Shown here in pieces: positions 30,434 to 40,928 of a stretch of 64,000 bases of DNA (the first letter of the stretch is position 1; every line of letters starts with the position of its first letter). The notes under the pieces were generated by a model, which had not been told where the DNA came from, did not search any database, and saw only the letters and a program-made list of their open reading frames with translations. Source of the stretch: Pseudomonas helmanticensis (GTDB lineage: Bacteria; Pseudomonadota; Gammaproteobacteria; Pseudomonadales; Pseudomonadaceae); assembly GCF_900182985.1 (NCBI RefSeq), contig NZ_FXUY01000001.1:3844001-3908000 (forward strand), read 5' to 3'. The position numbers were made by a program, and so were the translations under genes.

Positions 30434-31702
30434 TTAGCCGTTGAACACGTCATCCACGCTTTTCAGCGGGTAGTTCTTCGGATACGGCAGAGTTGCCACA
30501 CCGGTCTCGATTGCCGCTTTGGCCACAGCATCGGAGATCAGGGTGATCAGGCGCTTGTCCATTGGCTTCGGAATGATGTACTCACGGCCGAATTCCAGCG
30601 GAGCGCCACCGTAGGCATCGCACACGTCCTGTGGCACTGGCAGCTTGGCCAGTTCACGCAGGGCGTTGGCGGCAGCCACTTTCATTTCTTCGTTGATGCG
30701 CTTGGCGCGAACGTCCAGGGCACCACGGAAGATGAACGGGAAGCCCAGTACGTTGTTGACCTGGTTCGGGTAGTCCGAACGGCCGGTCGCCATGATCACG
30801 TCGCTACGGGTAGCGTGCGCCAGTTCCGGGGAGATTTCCGGATCCGGGTTCGAGCAAGCGAACACGATCGGGTTGGCAGCCATCGACAGCAGGCCTTCCG
30901 CGCTCAGCAGGTTCGGACCGGACAGACCGACGAACACGTCAGCGCCTGCCAGTGCGTCAGCCAGGCTGCGCTTCTCGGTAGCGTGGGCGAATACGGCTTT
31001 GTACTGGTTCAGGTCGTCACGGCCGGAGTGGATCACGCCGGTACGGTCAACCATGAAGATGTTTTCGATGCGAGCGCCCATGCTCACCAGCAATTTCATG
31101 CAGGAGATGGCGGCAGCGCCAGCGCCCAGGCAGACGATCTTGGCGTCAGCGAGGGTTTTGCCAGCGATTTCCAGGGCGTTGATCATGCCCGCAGCGGTCA
31201 CGATCGCGGTGCCGTGCTGGTCATCGTGGAATACCGGAATGTCGCACTGCTCGATCAGAGCACGTTCGATTTCAAAGCACTCTGGCGCCTTGATGTCTTC
31301 CAGGTTGATACCACCGAAGGTGATGGAGATGCGTTTTACGGTGTCGATGAAGGCTTGCGGGCTTTCGGAGTCGACTTCGATGTCGAATACGTCGATGCCG
31401 GCGAAGCGCTTGAACAGTACGCCTTTACCTTCCATCACTGGCTTGGAAGCCAATGGGCCGAGGTTGCCCAGGCCGAGAATCGCGGTGCCATCGGAAATGA
31501 CTGCAACCAGGTTGCCCTTGCCGGTGTATTTGTAGGCCAGTTCAGGATTGCGAGCGATCTCACGCACTGGTTCAGCTACGCCGGGGCTGTAGGCCAGCGA
31601 CAAGTCGCGAGCGGTAGCAGTGGCCTTGGTGAGCTCGACACTCAGCTTCCCTGGACGAGGATTGGCATGATATTCGAGAGCGGCAGTTTTCAGATCAGAC
31701 AT
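30434..31702 (-). CDS. maeB: NADP-type malic enzyme, short form
   Basis: 422 residues. Malic enzyme N-terminal domain with [14 protein letters not shown] and [14 protein letters not shown], metal and catalytic segment [14 protein letters not shown], then the NAD(P)-binding domain with [13 protein letters not shown]. The phosphotransacetylase extension of long MaeB forms is absent. It oxidatively decarboxylates malate to pyruvate, supplying NADPH. ATG 31702 ([17 protein letters not shown] start) is preferred over upstream in-frame starts because the text before it lacks family similarity. NADP preference is assumed from the family. Position equals P. aeruginosa PA5046. Confidence 0.93.
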   Translation of the reverse strand: MSDLKTAALEYHANPRPGKLSVELTKATATARDLSLAYSPGVAEPVREIARNPELAYKYTGKGNLVAVISDGTAILGLGNLGPLASKPVMEGKGVLFKRFAGIDVFDIEVDSESPQAFIDTVKRISITFGGINLEDIKAPECFEIERALIEQCDIPVFHDDQHGTAIVTAAGMINALEIAGKTLADAKIVCLGAGAAAISCMKLLVSMGARIENIFMVDRTGVIHSGRDDLNQYKAVFAHATEKRSLADALAGADVFVGLSGPNLLSAEGLLSMAANPIVFACSNPDPEISPELAHATRSDVIMATGRSDYPNQVNNVLGFPFIFRGALDVRAKRINEEMKVAAANALRELAKLPVPQDVCDAYGGAPLEFGREYIIPKPMDKRLITLISDAVAKAAIETGVATLPYPKNYPLKSVDDVFNG

Positions 31703-31886
31703 TTTGGCATTCCGCTTTTTACTGTTGGACAGACTGGTCAGCGAGGATACGCGCCTCGCAAAGTCCCCACAAGACTGAGCGGTCACCCCTGTCAAGCGCC
31801 CTGCCCTACGACTTTGGGCCAAGAGCCACGGCGCACAAGGGCTGTACTGTTCACAATCGACAGAAAAAATGTCTACAATTTTTTGT

Positions 31887-32687
31887 TCAGCGGGTGCTTT
31901 GCAACATCGCAGGATCTGTCAGCGGAAGCAGCCAACGTGGCTGACCCGGTTTCACGCCGCCGCGTCGCGAACGATCGACAATCCAGCCGCGCGCCTCGAT
32001 CTGCTGGCCCTTCAGCGCCTGCAAGCGGGCATTGTCGAATTGTCCGACCAGATTGGGTGCAACGCGCAATACAAGCGCACCCTGCAACTCGATCCAGATT
32101 CCCCCGCGATTGCGCTGAACCTTGCTCACACGCCCACTTATAACGGCGAAACCCGAGCGCTGGATCTGCTCCGCTTTCAGTACAGGCGATTGCCGCCAGA
32201 GGCCCAGACCGGCCCGTCGCGCACTGCTTTCGGCGGCTTGCTGGCAGGTGGCAAGATCGACATTCGGTGCCACCGCGACCTGGAATCCCAGGCCATCGGC
32301 GAGCATTTGCGCTTCGAAATTGGCACCGCTGACACTGTAAATATGCGCGAGCGTACGCCCGTAATGGTCTTTGGCCTGCCTACCCAGGCGCAAACCGACC
32401 CGTCCACCGCTGTCATCCACCAGGCTTTGCAGGCGTTGGCGCGCCGCCAGCGCAAACGGTTCGTCGCTGCGGCCCTGCTTGCCCAGTTCAGGGGTGTTGA
32501 GGCCGATCATCCGCACGCTGCGGCCGTCGCTCAGGCGCAAGGTGTCGCCATCGACCACGCGCTGCACCGTGACGCGGGTCAATCCGGCGGGCGCCGGGCA
32601 GAAGGCCTGCGCGCCGGACAGCCAAATCGCGGACACAAAAAAGGCGCCCGCTAGGGACGCCTTTTTCAGCAACGAGGAAAAGCCCAC
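31887..32687 (-). CDS. Secreted thermonuclease-family (SNase-like) protein
   Basis: 266 residues from GTG 32687 (AGGG four bases upstream); TTG 32699, two bases after the rpmE stop, is also possible. A signal peptide (LLKKASLAGAFFVSAIWLSG) precedes the nuclease domain. VVDGDTLRL, RMIGLNTPE and YGRTLAHIY carry the calcium and catalytic Asp/Arg/Glu positions of staphylococcal nuclease. About 100 residues beyond the SNase domain form an OB-like extension. It probably cuts nucleic acids outside the cytoplasm. The rpmE terminator lies inside its signal-peptide codons, so its expression likely depends on read-through or on an unrecognised promoter. Confidence 0.82.
   Translation of the reverse strand: MGFSSLLKKASLAGAFFVSAIWLSGAQAFCPAPAGLTRVTVQRVVDGDTLRLSDGRSVRMIGLNTPELGKQGRSDEPFALAARQRLQSLVDDSGGRVGLRLGRQAKDHYGRTLAHIYSVSGANFEAQMLADGLGFQVAVAPNVDLATCQQAAESSARRAGLGLWRQSPVLKAEQIQRSGFAVISGRVSKVQRNRGGIWIELQGALVLRVAPNLVGQFDNARLQALKGQQIEARGWIVDRSRRGGVKPGQPRWLLPLTDPAMLQSTR
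32637..32666 (-). terminator. rpmE terminator located inside the nuclease coding region
   Basis: Minus strand: A run, GGCG-stem, loop around TAGC, complementary CGCC, then six T. It starts about 36 bases after the rpmE stop and encodes the signal-peptide stretch from KKAS to AFF of the next gene. Confidence 0.8.
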
Positions 32688-32701
32688 CGGGCCCTTCAAC
32701 C

Positions 32702-32929
32702 TTACTCTGCAGCAGCAGGTTTCTTGCCGAAAGCACCGAAACGGTCTGCGAACTTCTGAACGCGACCACCGGTGTCCAGAGTCTTCTGCTTACCGGTGTA
32801 GAACGGGTGGCATTCGTTGCACACGTCGATTGGCAGAGCTTTGCCGAAAGTCGAACGGGTTTCGAACTTGTTGCCACAGCTGCAGGTAACAGCGATGACT
32901 GGGTAATTCGGGTGGATTTCAGCTTTCAT
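32702..32929 (-). CDS. rpmE: Ribosomal protein L31 (zinc-binding form)
   Basis: 75 residues. Cys16, Cys18, Cys37 and Cys40 (TCSCGNKF and DVCNECHPF) make this the zinc-containing C+ type rather than the YkgM type. It is part of the central protuberance of the 50S subunit. GAGGA lies 7 bases before ATG 32929. Divergent from priA; ends in a terminator within the next gene. Confidence 0.97.
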   Translation of the reverse strand: MKAEIHPNYPVIAVTCSCGNKFETRSTFGKALPIDVCNECHPFYTGKQKTLDTGGRVQKFADRFGAFGKKPAAAE

Positions 32930-33079
32930 GGTGTCTTCCTCAGCTAGCGTGCCGCCATCCAACACTATTGTTGAATACCGCACGTAATTAGGCCGCGGAT
33001 TCTACCAGACCTTTTCAATCACGCAAGCTGTCACCGAGACCGACCGTCTGCTAGGCTCCCGGCCCAATACGCGACCCCC

Positions 33080-33169
33080 TGTAGGAGCGAGCCTGCTCGC
33101 GATAGCGGTCTGCCATGCAACATTGATGTCGTCTGATACACCGCTATCGCGAGCAGGCTCACTCCTACA
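33080..33169. repeat. REPIN-like element, TGTAGGAGCGAGCCTGC variant
   Basis: 30-base inverted arms at 33080-33109 and 33140-33169 with one mismatch. Lies between the divergent rpmE and priA genes, inside the promoter region. Closest relative in the window is 47940-48028. Confidence 0.9.
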
Positions 33170-33215
33170 TTAGGTATGTGCCATGCCCTTGTTCTGCTTA
33201 TAGAGATCTCCCCGC

Positions 33216-35435
33216 GTGCCCGACGCCATTCTGCGCCTCGCTTTGCCTTCACCCCTGCGCCGCCTGTTCGACTATCGAGCGCCGGCCGGCGTGCTGCGCG
33301 AGCAATTGCAGCCGGGCATGCGCCTGCGGGTGCCGTTCGGTCGACGCGAGATGATCGGGATTCTGGTCGAGGTCACCGACACCAGCGAAGTGCCGGTGGA
33401 AAAACTCAAGCCGGCGCTGGCCCTGCTCGATGCCACGCCGCCGTTGCCGCCAGCCCTGTTCAAGCTGTGCCTGTGGACCTCGCAGTATTATCAGCACAGC
33501 CTCGGCGACACCTTGAGCTGGGCGTTGCCAGTACTGCTGCGCCAGGGCGAACTGGCCGAGGCGCGACAGGAACGCTTCTGGTCGATCACTCCCGGCGCCA
33601 GCCTTGAGGATCCGCGCATTGCCCGCGCCCCGCGCCAGCGCGAAGCACTCGCAACGCTGGCACAGCACCCGCACGGCGTCGCCCATCAGTTGCTGAGCAA
33701 ACTGATGCTGAGCAAGGACAGCCTTGATCTGCTGCTGGCAAAGAATCTGGTGCAGGTGGAAATCCGCCGCCACGCACCGGGCGTGCGTCACGAACACTGG
33801 CTCGCCCAGCCGGAACTCCCGCTCAACGCCGAGCAACGCGCCGCCTACGAAGCGATCCGCGCCGGTTTCGACAGTTATCACGCCTTCCTGCTGGCCGGCG
33901 TCACTGGCAGCGGCAAGACCGAAGTCTATTTGCAGCTGATCCGCGAAACCCTCGAAGCCGGCAAGCAGGCGCTGGTGCTGATTCCGGAGATCAACCTCGG
34001 CCCGCAAACGCTGGCGCGCTTCGAGCAGCGCTTCAACGCGCGTATCGCCTTGCTGCACTCGGCAGTCAATGACCGCGAACGCCTCGACGCGTGGCTCGCT
34101 GCCCGTGATGGCGAGGCCGACATTATTATCGGCACTCGCTCGGCGCTGTTTACGCCGATGAAAAACCCCGGGCTGATCATCATCGACGAAGAGCACGACG
34201 GCTCTTATAAGCAGCAGGAAGGTTTGCGTTACCACGCTCGCGACCTCGCGCTGGTGCGCGCACGGCAGGAAAACATCCCGATCGTCCTCGGTTCCGCCAC
34301 GCCGTCGCTGGAAAGCCTGCACAACGCCTACACCGGACGCTATGGCCTGCTGCGCCTGAATGAACGCGCTGGCGGCGCCAAGCAGCCGCGCTTCTTGCGC
34401 CTGGATGTAAAAAGCCGTCCGCTGGACAGCGGTATTTCCGGACCGATGCAACAAGCCATCGGCCAGACGCTCGCCAATGGCCAGCAGGTGCTGGTGTTCC
34501 TCAACCGTCGCGGCTTTGCGCCGACGCTGCTGTGTCACGATTGCGGCTGGATGTCCGAGTGCTCGCGTTGCGATGCGCGGATGACCGTGCACCAGCGTCA
34601 TGGTGAGTTGCGCTGCCACCACTGCGGCTATGTCGAGCGTACGCCGCGCCAGTGTCCGAAGTGCAACAAGGTCGATCTGCGGCCCGTCGGTGCCGGCACC
34701 GAGCGCGCCGAAGAACGTTTGGCGATTCTGTTCCCGGACTATCCAGTGCTGCGCGTCGACCGCGACAGCACGTCGCGCAAAGACGCGATGAATCAGCTGT
34801 TCGCAACGATTCAGAAAGGTCAGCCGTGCATTCTGGTCGGCACGCAAATGTTGGCCAAAGGGCACCACTTCCCACGAGTGACGCTGGTGTCGATCCTCGA
34901 TGCCGACGGCGGCTTGTTCTCCGGCGACTTCCGCGCCAGCGAGCGCATGGCGCAGTTGATCGTGCAGGTCGCCGGACGTGCCGGGCGAGCGGAAGAGCCG
35001 GGCAAGGTGATTATTCAGACGCACCTGGCGGACCATCCTTTGCTGGTGCAACTGACCGAGCAGGGTTACTTCGCTTTTGCCGAACAGGCTTTGAGCGAGC
35101 GCCGGGCTGCCGGACTGCCGCCGTTCGCGCATCTGGCGCTGTTGCGCGCCGAAGCGCACAAGCCGGGACAGGCTGAAGGGTTTCTTGATGAAGCGTGCAG
35201 CGAGGCCGAGCGTTTGCTGGCTGAGCAGAATCTGAGCGGGATCGAGTTGCTCGGGCCGGTGCCGGCGCCGATGGAGCGACGCGCCGGACGTTATCGCGCG
35301 CAGCTGTTGTTGCAGGCGAACGCGCGGGCACCGCTGCATCGGTTGCTGGCCAGTTGGCTGCTGGTGCTGGAGCAGATGCCGAGCGGGCGGGCGGTGCGCT
35401 GGTCGCTGGATGTCGATCCGGTCGATTTGTATTGA
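33216..35435 (+). CDS. priA: Primosomal protein N', replication restart helicase PriA
   Basis: 739 residues. N-terminal 3'-DNA-binding and winged-helix domains, then a superfamily 2 helicase with GVTGSGKT at 228-235, IIIDEEHDGSYKQQ (DEEH box) and LVGTQMLAKGHHFP. A zinc module of four C-x-x-C pairs sits between the helicase lobes (CHDCGWMSECSRC ... CPKC). It restarts stalled replication forks and loads DnaB. The start is GTG 33216. Transcribed divergently from rpmE. Confidence 0.97.
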   Translation: MPDAILRLALPSPLRRLFDYRAPAGVLREQLQPGMRLRVPFGRREMIGILVEVTDTSEVPVEKLKPALALLDATPPLPPALFKLCLWTSQYYQHSLGDTLSWALPVLLRQGELAEARQERFWSITPGASLEDPRIARAPRQREALATLAQHPHGVAHQLLSKLMLSKDSLDLLLAKNLVQVEIRRHAPGVRHEHWLAQPELPLNAEQRAAYEAIRAGFDSYHAFLLAGVTGSGKTEVYLQLIRETLEAGKQALVLIPEINLGPQTLARFEQRFNARIALLHSAVNDRERLDAWLAARDGEADIIIGTRSALFTPMKNPGLIIIDEEHDGSYKQQEGLRYHARDLALVRARQENIPIVLGSATPSLESLHNAYTGRYGLLRLNERAGGAKQPRFLRLDVKSRPLDSGISGPMQQAIGQTLANGQQVLVFLNRRGFAPTLLCHDCGWMSECSRCDARMTVHQRHGELRCHHCGYVERTPRQCPKCNKVDLRPVGAGTERAEERLAILFPDYPVLRVDRDSTSRKDAMNQLFATIQKGQPCILVGTQMLAKGHHFPRVTLVSILDADGGLFSGDFRASERMAQLIVQVAGRAGRAEEPGKVIIQTHLADHPLLVQLTEQGYFAFAEQALSERRAAGLPPFAHLALLRAEAHKPGQAEGFLDEACSEAERLLAEQNLSGIELLGPVPAPMERRAGRYRAQLLLQANARAPLHRLLASWLLVLEQMPSGRAVRWSLDVDPVDLY

Positions 35436-35440
35436 AGATC

Positions 35441-35518
35441 AAAAGATCGCAGCCTTCGGCAGCTCCTACAGGGTTAATCGCGTTTACCTGTAGGAGTTGC
35501 CGCAGGCTGCGATCTTTT
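35441..35518. repeat. REP-pair element, TGTAGGAGCTGCCGCAGGC family
   Basis: 30-base arms at 35441-35470 and 35489-35518 with two mismatches, 5 bases after the priA stop; may act as its transcription end. Confidence 0.88.
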
Positions 35519-35649
35519 GCCTTTAATGTCACCACATATCCATAACCTGCCTGCTAAGGTTGGCAAGCCCGTCTTCGCAACGGATAATGCCCAGTTTTTC
35601 CACCCGCGCATCGATGCGCCCGCCGCGCTTGCGGTCGAAAGAGAAGACC

Positions 35650-37386
35650 ATGAAAGACACCATTCGCCAGCTGATCCAACAAGCCATCACCCAACTCGTC
35701 AACGAAGGTGTGTTGCCTGAAGGCCTGACGCCGGCGATCCAGGTGGAGAACGCCCGTGACAAGACCCACGGCGACTTCGCCAGCAACATCGCGATGATGC
35801 TGGCCAAGCCTGCGGGCATGAAGCCGCGCGATCTGGCGGAGAAAATCATCGCCGCGCTGCCGGCCGACGAGAACGTCACCAAGGCCGAAATCGCTGGCCC
35901 GGGCTTCATCAATTTCTTCCAGAACACCCAGGCGCTGGCCTCGCGTCTCGACGCTGCCTTGGCTGATGCCCATGTTGGCGTGCGCAAGGCTGGTCCTGCA
36001 CAACGCACCGTGGTCGACCTGTCGGCGCCGAACCTGGCCAAAGAGATGCACGTCGGTCACTTGCGTTCGACCATCATCGGTGACGGCGTGGCCCGCGTAC
36101 TCGAATTCCTCGGCGACGAGGTGATCCGTCAGAACCACGTCGGCGACTGGGGCACCCAGTTCGGCATGCTGATGGCGTATCTGCAGGAAAACCCGATCAC
36201 CAGCGACGAGCTGTCCGATCTGGAAAATTTCTACCGCGCCGCCAAGCAGCGTTTCGACGAGTCCGCAGAATTCGCCGACCGCGCCCGTGGCCTGGTGGTC
36301 AAGCTGCAGGCCGGCGATGCCGAGTGCCTGGCGCTGTGGACCAAGTTCAAGGACATCTCGCTGTCGCACTGCCAGAAGATCTACGAACTGCTCAACGTCA
36401 AACTGACCATGGCCGACGTGATGGGCGAAAGCGCCTACAACGACGACCTGATCAACGTGGTCAACGACCTGAAAGCGGCCGGCATGCTGGTCGAGAGCAA
36501 CGGCGCGCAGTGCGTGTTCCTCGACGAGTTCAAGAACGCCGACGGCGACCCGCTGCCGGTGATCATCGTCAAGGCTGACGGCGGTTACCTCTACGCCACC
36601 ACTGACCTCGCGGCCGTGCGCTACCGCAGCGGCAAACTGAAAGCCGATCGCGCGCTGTATTTCGTCGATCAGCGTCAGGCCCTGCACTTCCAGCAAGTGT
36701 TCGCCGTGGCGCGCAAGGCCGGTTTCGTCACCCATCCGATGGAGATGGAACACATGGGCTTCGGCACCATGAACGGCGCCGACGGCCGTCCGTTCAAGAC
36801 CCGTGACGGCGGCACCGTGAAGCTGATCGACCTGCTGACCGAAGCACAGGAACGTGCCTATACCCTGGTCAAAGAGAAGAACCCTACGCTTGCCGAAGAC
36901 GAACTGCGCAACATCGCCAAAGTCGTCGGCATCGGCGCGGTGAAATACGCCGACCTGTCGAAGCACCGCACTAGCGATTACAGCTTCAACTTCGACCTGA
37001 TGCTGAACTTCGAAGGCAACACCGCGCCGTACCTGCTTTACGCTTACACCCGCGTCGCCGGTGTGTTCCGCAAACTGGGCAAGGATTTCAGCGAAGTCGA
37101 CGGCCAGATCGTTCTCGAGGCGGAACACGAACTAGAGCTGGCGGCGAAACTGGCGCAGTTCGGTGAAGTGCTGAACAACGTGTCCGACAAGGGCACGCCG
37201 CACATTCTCTGCACCTACCTGTATGACGTTGCCGGTCTGTTCTCGAGCTTCTACGAGAACTGCCCGATCCTCGCCGCCGAGACGCCAGCCCGGATGCAGA
37301 GCCGTCTGCGCCTGGCCGCGCTGACCGGTCGCACCCTCAAGCAAGGCCTGGAACTGTTGGGTCTGGAAACTCTGGAGCGTATGTAA
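35650..37386 (+). CDS. argS: Arginyl-tRNA synthetase
   Basis: 578 residues. N-terminal Add1 domain (1-110), class I signature HVGH in [15 protein letters not shown], Rossmann core, and the C-terminal anticodon-binding helices ending [19 protein letters not shown]. As in many ArgRS there is no KMSKS box; the lysine in [10 protein letters not shown] is in the equivalent region. ATG 35650 is the natural start (AGAAG before it); the frame is open further upstream without similarity. The next gene starts one base after its stop. Confidence 0.97.
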   Translation: MKDTIRQLIQQAITQLVNEGVLPEGLTPAIQVENARDKTHGDFASNIAMMLAKPAGMKPRDLAEKIIAALPADENVTKAEIAGPGFINFFQNTQALASRLDAALADAHVGVRKAGPAQRTVVDLSAPNLAKEMHVGHLRSTIIGDGVARVLEFLGDEVIRQNHVGDWGTQFGMLMAYLQENPITSDELSDLENFYRAAKQRFDESAEFADRARGLVVKLQAGDAECLALWTKFKDISLSHCQKIYELLNVKLTMADVMGESAYNDDLINVVNDLKAAGMLVESNGAQCVFLDEFKNADGDPLPVIIVKADGGYLYATTDLAAVRYRSGKLKADRALYFVDQRQALHFQQVFAVARKAGFVTHPMEMEHMGFGTMNGADGRPFKTRDGGTVKLIDLLTEAQERAYTLVKEKNPTLAEDELRNIAKVVGIGAVKYADLSKHRTSDYSFNFDLMLNFEGNTAPYLLYAYTRVAGVFRKLGKDFSEVDGQIVLEAEHELELAAKLAQFGEVLNNVSDKGTPHILCTYLYDVAGLFSSFYENCPILAAETPARMQSRLRLAALTGRTLKQGLELLGLETLERM

Positions 37387-37387
37387 G

Positions 37388-38095
37388 TTGGCTGCCAAGA
37401 AAAAACCTGCACCCAAGCGTGGCGCCAGCCGTTACCAAGCTCCTGCGAAGCAACCGATTCCGGGTTGGCTGTGGATGGCCATCGGCCTGACCGTCGGCGC
37501 GTTTATCGTGTTCCTGATGAAACTGGAGCCGGGCAAAGGCAGCGACACGGTCAAGCGCGAGAAGGTCGAACAGGCGCAGCAGCAGAAAGCGACGAAAATC
37601 GCCGAGGCCAACAAGACTCCGCCGAGCCCGACGCAACCGGTGAAGCCGAAGTACGATTTCTACACCCTGCTGCCGGAATCGGAAGTGATCGTGCCGCCGG
37701 ACGCCGTGCCGGAGAAGACCCTGCCGACGCCACAGGTGCCAACCACGCCGGTAACGCCAGCGGAAGCGGCGAAGATCGACACAGCGCGCGCTCAGGCCGC
37801 GCTGGCCGGGATTACGCCACCGCCAGCACCACCCGTGAGCAAAGCCGCGCCGGTGACCAGGTTCTTCTTGCAGGCCGGTTCGTTCCGCAAGGAAACCGAT
37901 GCTGACAAGGTCCGCGCGCAGATCATTCTGCTCGGCCAGGCGGTGGCGGTTGAGTCCGGCACTGTCAAGGATGAAACCTGGTACCGCGTATTGGTCGGCC
38001 CGTTCAGCAACCGCGAACAACTGACCACCGCACAGAAACAACTGGCGGGCGCCGGCTTTAGCAACCTGTTGTTACAACAACGCCAAAGCCGCTGA
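37388..38095 (+). CDS. SPOR-domain cell-division-type protein (FtsN-like)
   Basis: 235 residues, bitopic. A short basic cytoplasmic tail (KKKPAPKRGASR), one membrane segment at about 25-45 (GWLWMAIGLTVGAFIVFLM), a Pro/Ala/Lys-rich periplasmic linker, and a C-terminal SPOR domain (about 155-232, RFFLQAGSFRKETDADKVRAQI). It probably localises to the septum by binding glycan strands. The start is TTG 37388, with GGAG 9 bases before it in the argS end. The argS-SPOR-hslV order is conserved in Pseudomonas (PA5051-PA5053). Confidence 0.88.
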   Translation: MAAKKKPAPKRGASRYQAPAKQPIPGWLWMAIGLTVGAFIVFLMKLEPGKGSDTVKREKVEQAQQQKATKIAEANKTPPSPTQPVKPKYDFYTLLPESEVIVPPDAVPEKTLPTPQVPTTPVTPAEAAKIDTARAQAALAGITPPPAPPVSKAAPVTRFFLQAGSFRKETDADKVRAQIILLGQAVAVESGTVKDETWYRVLVGPFSNREQLTTAQKQLAGAGFSNLLLQQRQSR

Positions 38096-38139
38096 TCCAC
38101 CGATGGTGGGCACCTCTTCCTGAGGTTGCCCACAATCCC

Positions 38140-38272
38140 TGTGGCGAGGGGATTTATCCCCGCTGGGTCGCGAAGCTGCCCTGAAACCAGCAATTACGGT
38201 GCATCAGGCACACCGTGAATGCTGGAATAGCGACTGCTTCGCAGCCGGACGGGGATAAATCCCCTCGCCACA
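38140..38272. repeat. REPIN-like element, TGTGGCGAGGGGATTTATCCCC family
   Basis: 22-base inverted arms at 38140-38161 and 38251-38272, each itself a small hairpin, with an 89-base centre. An imperfect hairpin at 38106-38133 just before it may end the SPOR gene transcript. Confidence 0.85.
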
Positions 38273-38310
38273 GTCATCACCCGCCGTTCGTCCTTCAGCG
38301 CCCCTCACGG

Positions 38311-38337
38311 TTGAAATCCTCTCCAGCACCCCCATAT
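38311..38337 (+). promoter_or_regulatory. Heat-shock (sigma-32 type) promoter of hslVU
   Basis: TTGAAA at 38311-38316, 13 bases, then CCCCATAT at 38330-38337, a near-perfect match to the sigma-32 consensus, 47 bases before the hslV start. Confidence 0.85.
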
Positions 38338-38383
38338 GAATGGGCATAAGGCACTTTCGCCCCGCTGTGTGGAGACTCTTCCC

Positions 38384-38914
38384 TTGACCACCATCGTTTC
38401 AGTCCGCCGTCACGGCAAAGTCGTCATGGGCGGCGACGGCCAGGTTTCTCTCGGCAATACCGTGATGAAAGGCAACGCGAAAAAAGTTCGTCGCCTGTAC
38501 CACGGCCAGGTCATTGCCGGTTTTGCCGGTGCCACCGCCGACGCCTTTACCCTCTTCGAACGTTTCGAAGGCCAGTTGGAGAAACATCAGGGCCACCTGG
38601 TGCGCGCCGCTGTCGAACTCGCCAAAGAATGGCGCACCGACCGCTCCCTGAGCCGCCTCGAAGCCATGCTCGCGGTCGCCAACAAAGACGCCTCGCTGAT
38701 CATCACCGGCAACGGTGACGTGGTCGAACCCGAAGATGGCCTGATCGCCATGGGTTCCGGCGGTGGTTACGCGCAGGCTGCGGCCAGCGCCCTGCTGAAA
38801 AAGACCGACCTGTCGGCCCGCGAAATCGTCGAAACCGCCCTCGGTATCGCCGGCGACATCTGTGTATTCACCAACCACACTCAGACCATTGAGGAGCAGG
38901 ATCTCGCCGAATAA
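38384..38914 (+). CDS. hslV: ATP-dependent protease peptidase subunit HslV
   Basis: 176 residues. The TTG start at 38384 places Thr directly after the initiator ([12 protein letters not shown]), as required for the N-terminal threonine nucleophile; GGAGA lies 8 bases upstream. [26 protein letters not shown] and the C-terminal [17 protein letters not shown] follow the family throughout. It forms a double hexameric chamber with HslU. Preceded by a heat-shock promoter, consistent with protein quality control. Confidence 0.96.
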   Translation: MTTIVSVRRHGKVVMGGDGQVSLGNTVMKGNAKKVRRLYHGQVIAGFAGATADAFTLFERFEGQLEKHQGHLVRAAVELAKEWRTDRSLSRLEAMLAVANKDASLIITGNGDVVEPEDGLIAMGSGGGYAQAAASALLKKTDLSAREIVETALGIAGDICVFTNHTQTIEEQDLAE

Positions 38915-38969
38915 GCCTGTCCTGGCCACCGCGCCACGGCTTGTTTGTGCTTGAGGACCGCCAACTACT

Positions 38970-40307
38970 ATGTCCATGACTCCCCGCGAAATCGTCCACG
39001 AACTCAACCGCCACATCATCGGCCAGGACGATGCCAAGCGCGCCGTCGCGATTGCCCTGCGCAACCGCTGGCGCCGCATGCAGCTGCCTGAAGAGCTGCG
39101 CGTTGAAGTGACCCCGAAAAACATCCTGATGATCGGCCCGACCGGTGTCGGTAAAACCGAGATCGCCCGTCGTCTGGCGAAACTGGCCAACGCGCCGTTC
39201 ATCAAGGTCGAAGCGACCAAGTTCACCGAAGTCGGCTACGTTGGCCGTGACGTCGAATCGATCATTCGTGATCTGGCTGACGCGGCGATCAAGATGCTTC
39301 GCGAGCAGGAAATGACCCGCGTCCGTCACCGCGCCGAAGACGCCGCCGAGGATCGCATCCTCGACGCGCTGCTGCCGCCGGCCCGCATGGGTTTCAGCAA
39401 CGAGGAAGCACCGAGCTCCGATTCCAACACCCGTCAGCTGTTCCGCAAGCGTCTGCGCGAAGGTCAGCTGGATGACAAGGAAATCGAGATCGAAGTCGCC
39501 GAGGTTTCCGGCATCGAGATCGCCACGCCGCCAGGCATGGAAGAGATGACCAACCAGCTGCAATCGCTGTTTGCCAACATGGGCAAGGGCAAGAAGAAGT
39601 CGCGCAAGCTCAAGGTCAAGGAAGCGCTGAAGCTGGTGCGCGACGAAGAAGCCGGGCGTCTGGTCAACGAAGAAGAGCTGAAGGCCAAGGCGCTGGAAGC
39701 GGTTGAACAGCACGGCATCGTGTTCATCGACGAGATCGACAAAGTCGCCAAGCGCGGCAATGTCGGCGGCGCCGATGTCTCCCGTGAAGGCGTACAGCGC
39801 GACTTGCTGCCGTTGATCGAAGGCTGCACCGTCAACACCAAACTGGGCATGGTCAAGACTGACCACATCCTGTTCATCGCCTCCGGCGCGTTCCACCTGA
39901 GCAAGCCAAGCGATCTTGTGCCTGAGCTGCAAGGTCGTCTGCCGATCCGCGTTGAACTCAAAGCGCTGAGCCCGTCGGACTTCGAACGTATCCTCAGCGA
40001 ACCGCACGCTTCGCTCACCGAGCAATACTGCGCGCTGCTGAAAACCGAAGGCCTGAACATCCAGTTCCAGCCGGAAGGCATCAAGCGCATCGCCGAGATC
40101 GCCTGGCAGGTCAACGAGAAGACCGAGAACATCGGTGCCCGTCGTCTGCACACGCTGCTTGAGCGTCTGCTCGAAGAGGTATCGTTCAGCGCCGGCGATC
40201 TGGCCAGCACCCACGATGAGCAGCCGATTCTGATCGACGCCGACTACGTCAACAGCCACCTCGGCGAATTGGCGCAGAACGAAGACCTGTCCCGTTATAT
40301 CCTGTAG
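38970..40307 (+). CDS. hslU: HslU ATPase subunit of the HslVU protease
   Basis: 445 residues. Walker A GPTGVGKT at 56-63, Walker [15 protein letters not shown], the intermediate I-domain (about 110-240, charged and helical), sensor region GRLPIRVEL and the C-terminal LSRYIL tail that opens HslV. AAA+ unfoldase working in the cytoplasm. 55 bases after hslV, same transcript. Confidence 0.97.
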   Translation: MSMTPREIVHELNRHIIGQDDAKRAVAIALRNRWRRMQLPEELRVEVTPKNILMIGPTGVGKTEIARRLAKLANAPFIKVEATKFTEVGYVGRDVESIIRDLADAAIKMLREQEMTRVRHRAEDAAEDRILDALLPPARMGFSNEEAPSSDSNTRQLFRKRLREGQLDDKEIEIEVAEVSGIEIATPPGMEEMTNQLQSLFANMGKGKKKSRKLKVKEALKLVRDEEAGRLVNEEELKAKALEAVEQHGIVFIDEIDKVAKRGNVGGADVSREGVQRDLLPLIEGCTVNTKLGMVKTDHILFIASGAFHLSKPSDLVPELQGRLPIRVELKALSPSDFERILSEPHASLTEQYCALLKTEGLNIQFQPEGIKRIAEIAWQVNEKTENIGARRLHTLLERLLEEVSFSAGDLASTHDEQPILIDADYVNSHLGELAQNEDLSRYIL

Positions 40308-40319
40308 GTCACTTCTCCC

Positions 40320-40406
40320 TGTAGGAGCTGCCGCAGGCTGCGATCTTTTGACTTTGATTTCTAACAGACAAGATCAAAAGATCGCAGCCTGCGGCAGCTC
40401 CTACAG
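40320..40406. repeat. REP-pair element, TGTAGGAGCTGCCGCAGGC family
   Basis: Perfect 30-base inverted arms at 40320-40349 and 40377-40406, 12 bases after the hslU stop. Confidence 0.9.
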
Positions 40407-40433
40407 GGTGTTCCTCTAGTCGGATGACCTGCA

Positions 40434-40811
40434 ATGACTACTATCCCTACCGACATCAAACTGCACAAAGCCTCGAAAACCCTGACGCTCACCTACGCGT
40501 CCGGCGAGGAATACACCCTGCCCGCCGAATTTCTGCGCGTGCACTCTCCCTCCGCCGAGGTCCAGGGCCACGGCAAACCGATCCTGCAATTCGGCAAGAT
40601 CAACGTCGGTCTCAGCAAGCTGGAACCGGCCGGTCACTACGCACTGAAACTGACCTTCGACGACGGTCACGATAGCGGCCTGTTCACCTGGGATTATCTC
40701 TACGAGCTGGGGCGACGTTATGACGCACTCTGGGCCGATTATCTGGCCGAGCTCAAAGCCGCCGGAAAAACCCGCGACCCGAACGAGTCGATCGTCAAGC
40801 TGATGCTCTAG
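40434..40811 (+). CDS. DUF971 (gamma-butyrobetaine hydroxylase-like N-domain) protein
   Basis: 125 residues. The core LTLTYASGEEYTLPAEFLRVHSPSAEVQGHG and GLFTWDYLYELG are hallmarks of DUF971 (GBBH-like N domain). Such domains occur in Fe-S-related and carnitine-synthesis proteins, but stand-alone versions have no firm function. Short and cytoplasmic. It stands between hslU and phaC1, as PA5055 does in P. aeruginosa. Confidence 0.85.
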   Translation: MTTIPTDIKLHKASKTLTLTYASGEEYTLPAEFLRVHSPSAEVQGHGKPILQFGKINVGLSKLEPAGHYALKLTFDDGHDSGLFTWDYLYELGRRYDALWADYLAELKAAGKTRDPNESIVKLML

Positions 40812-40928
40812 CCCGAGCCTTGCGCTCATTAGAGGGCATTTTCTAAATTCATCTGTTTGAATGCTCCGCTGTGTGGCCGAGGATCGGCCCGCTTGCGAAA
40901 AAAATTAAACTCGGGTAACCAATGGAGC

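Noticed and set aside
35650..37386. Missing KMSKS motif in argS as a sign of a defective gene
   Set aside because: Loss of the canonical KMSKS is common among arginyl-tRNA synthetases; length and other motifs are intact.
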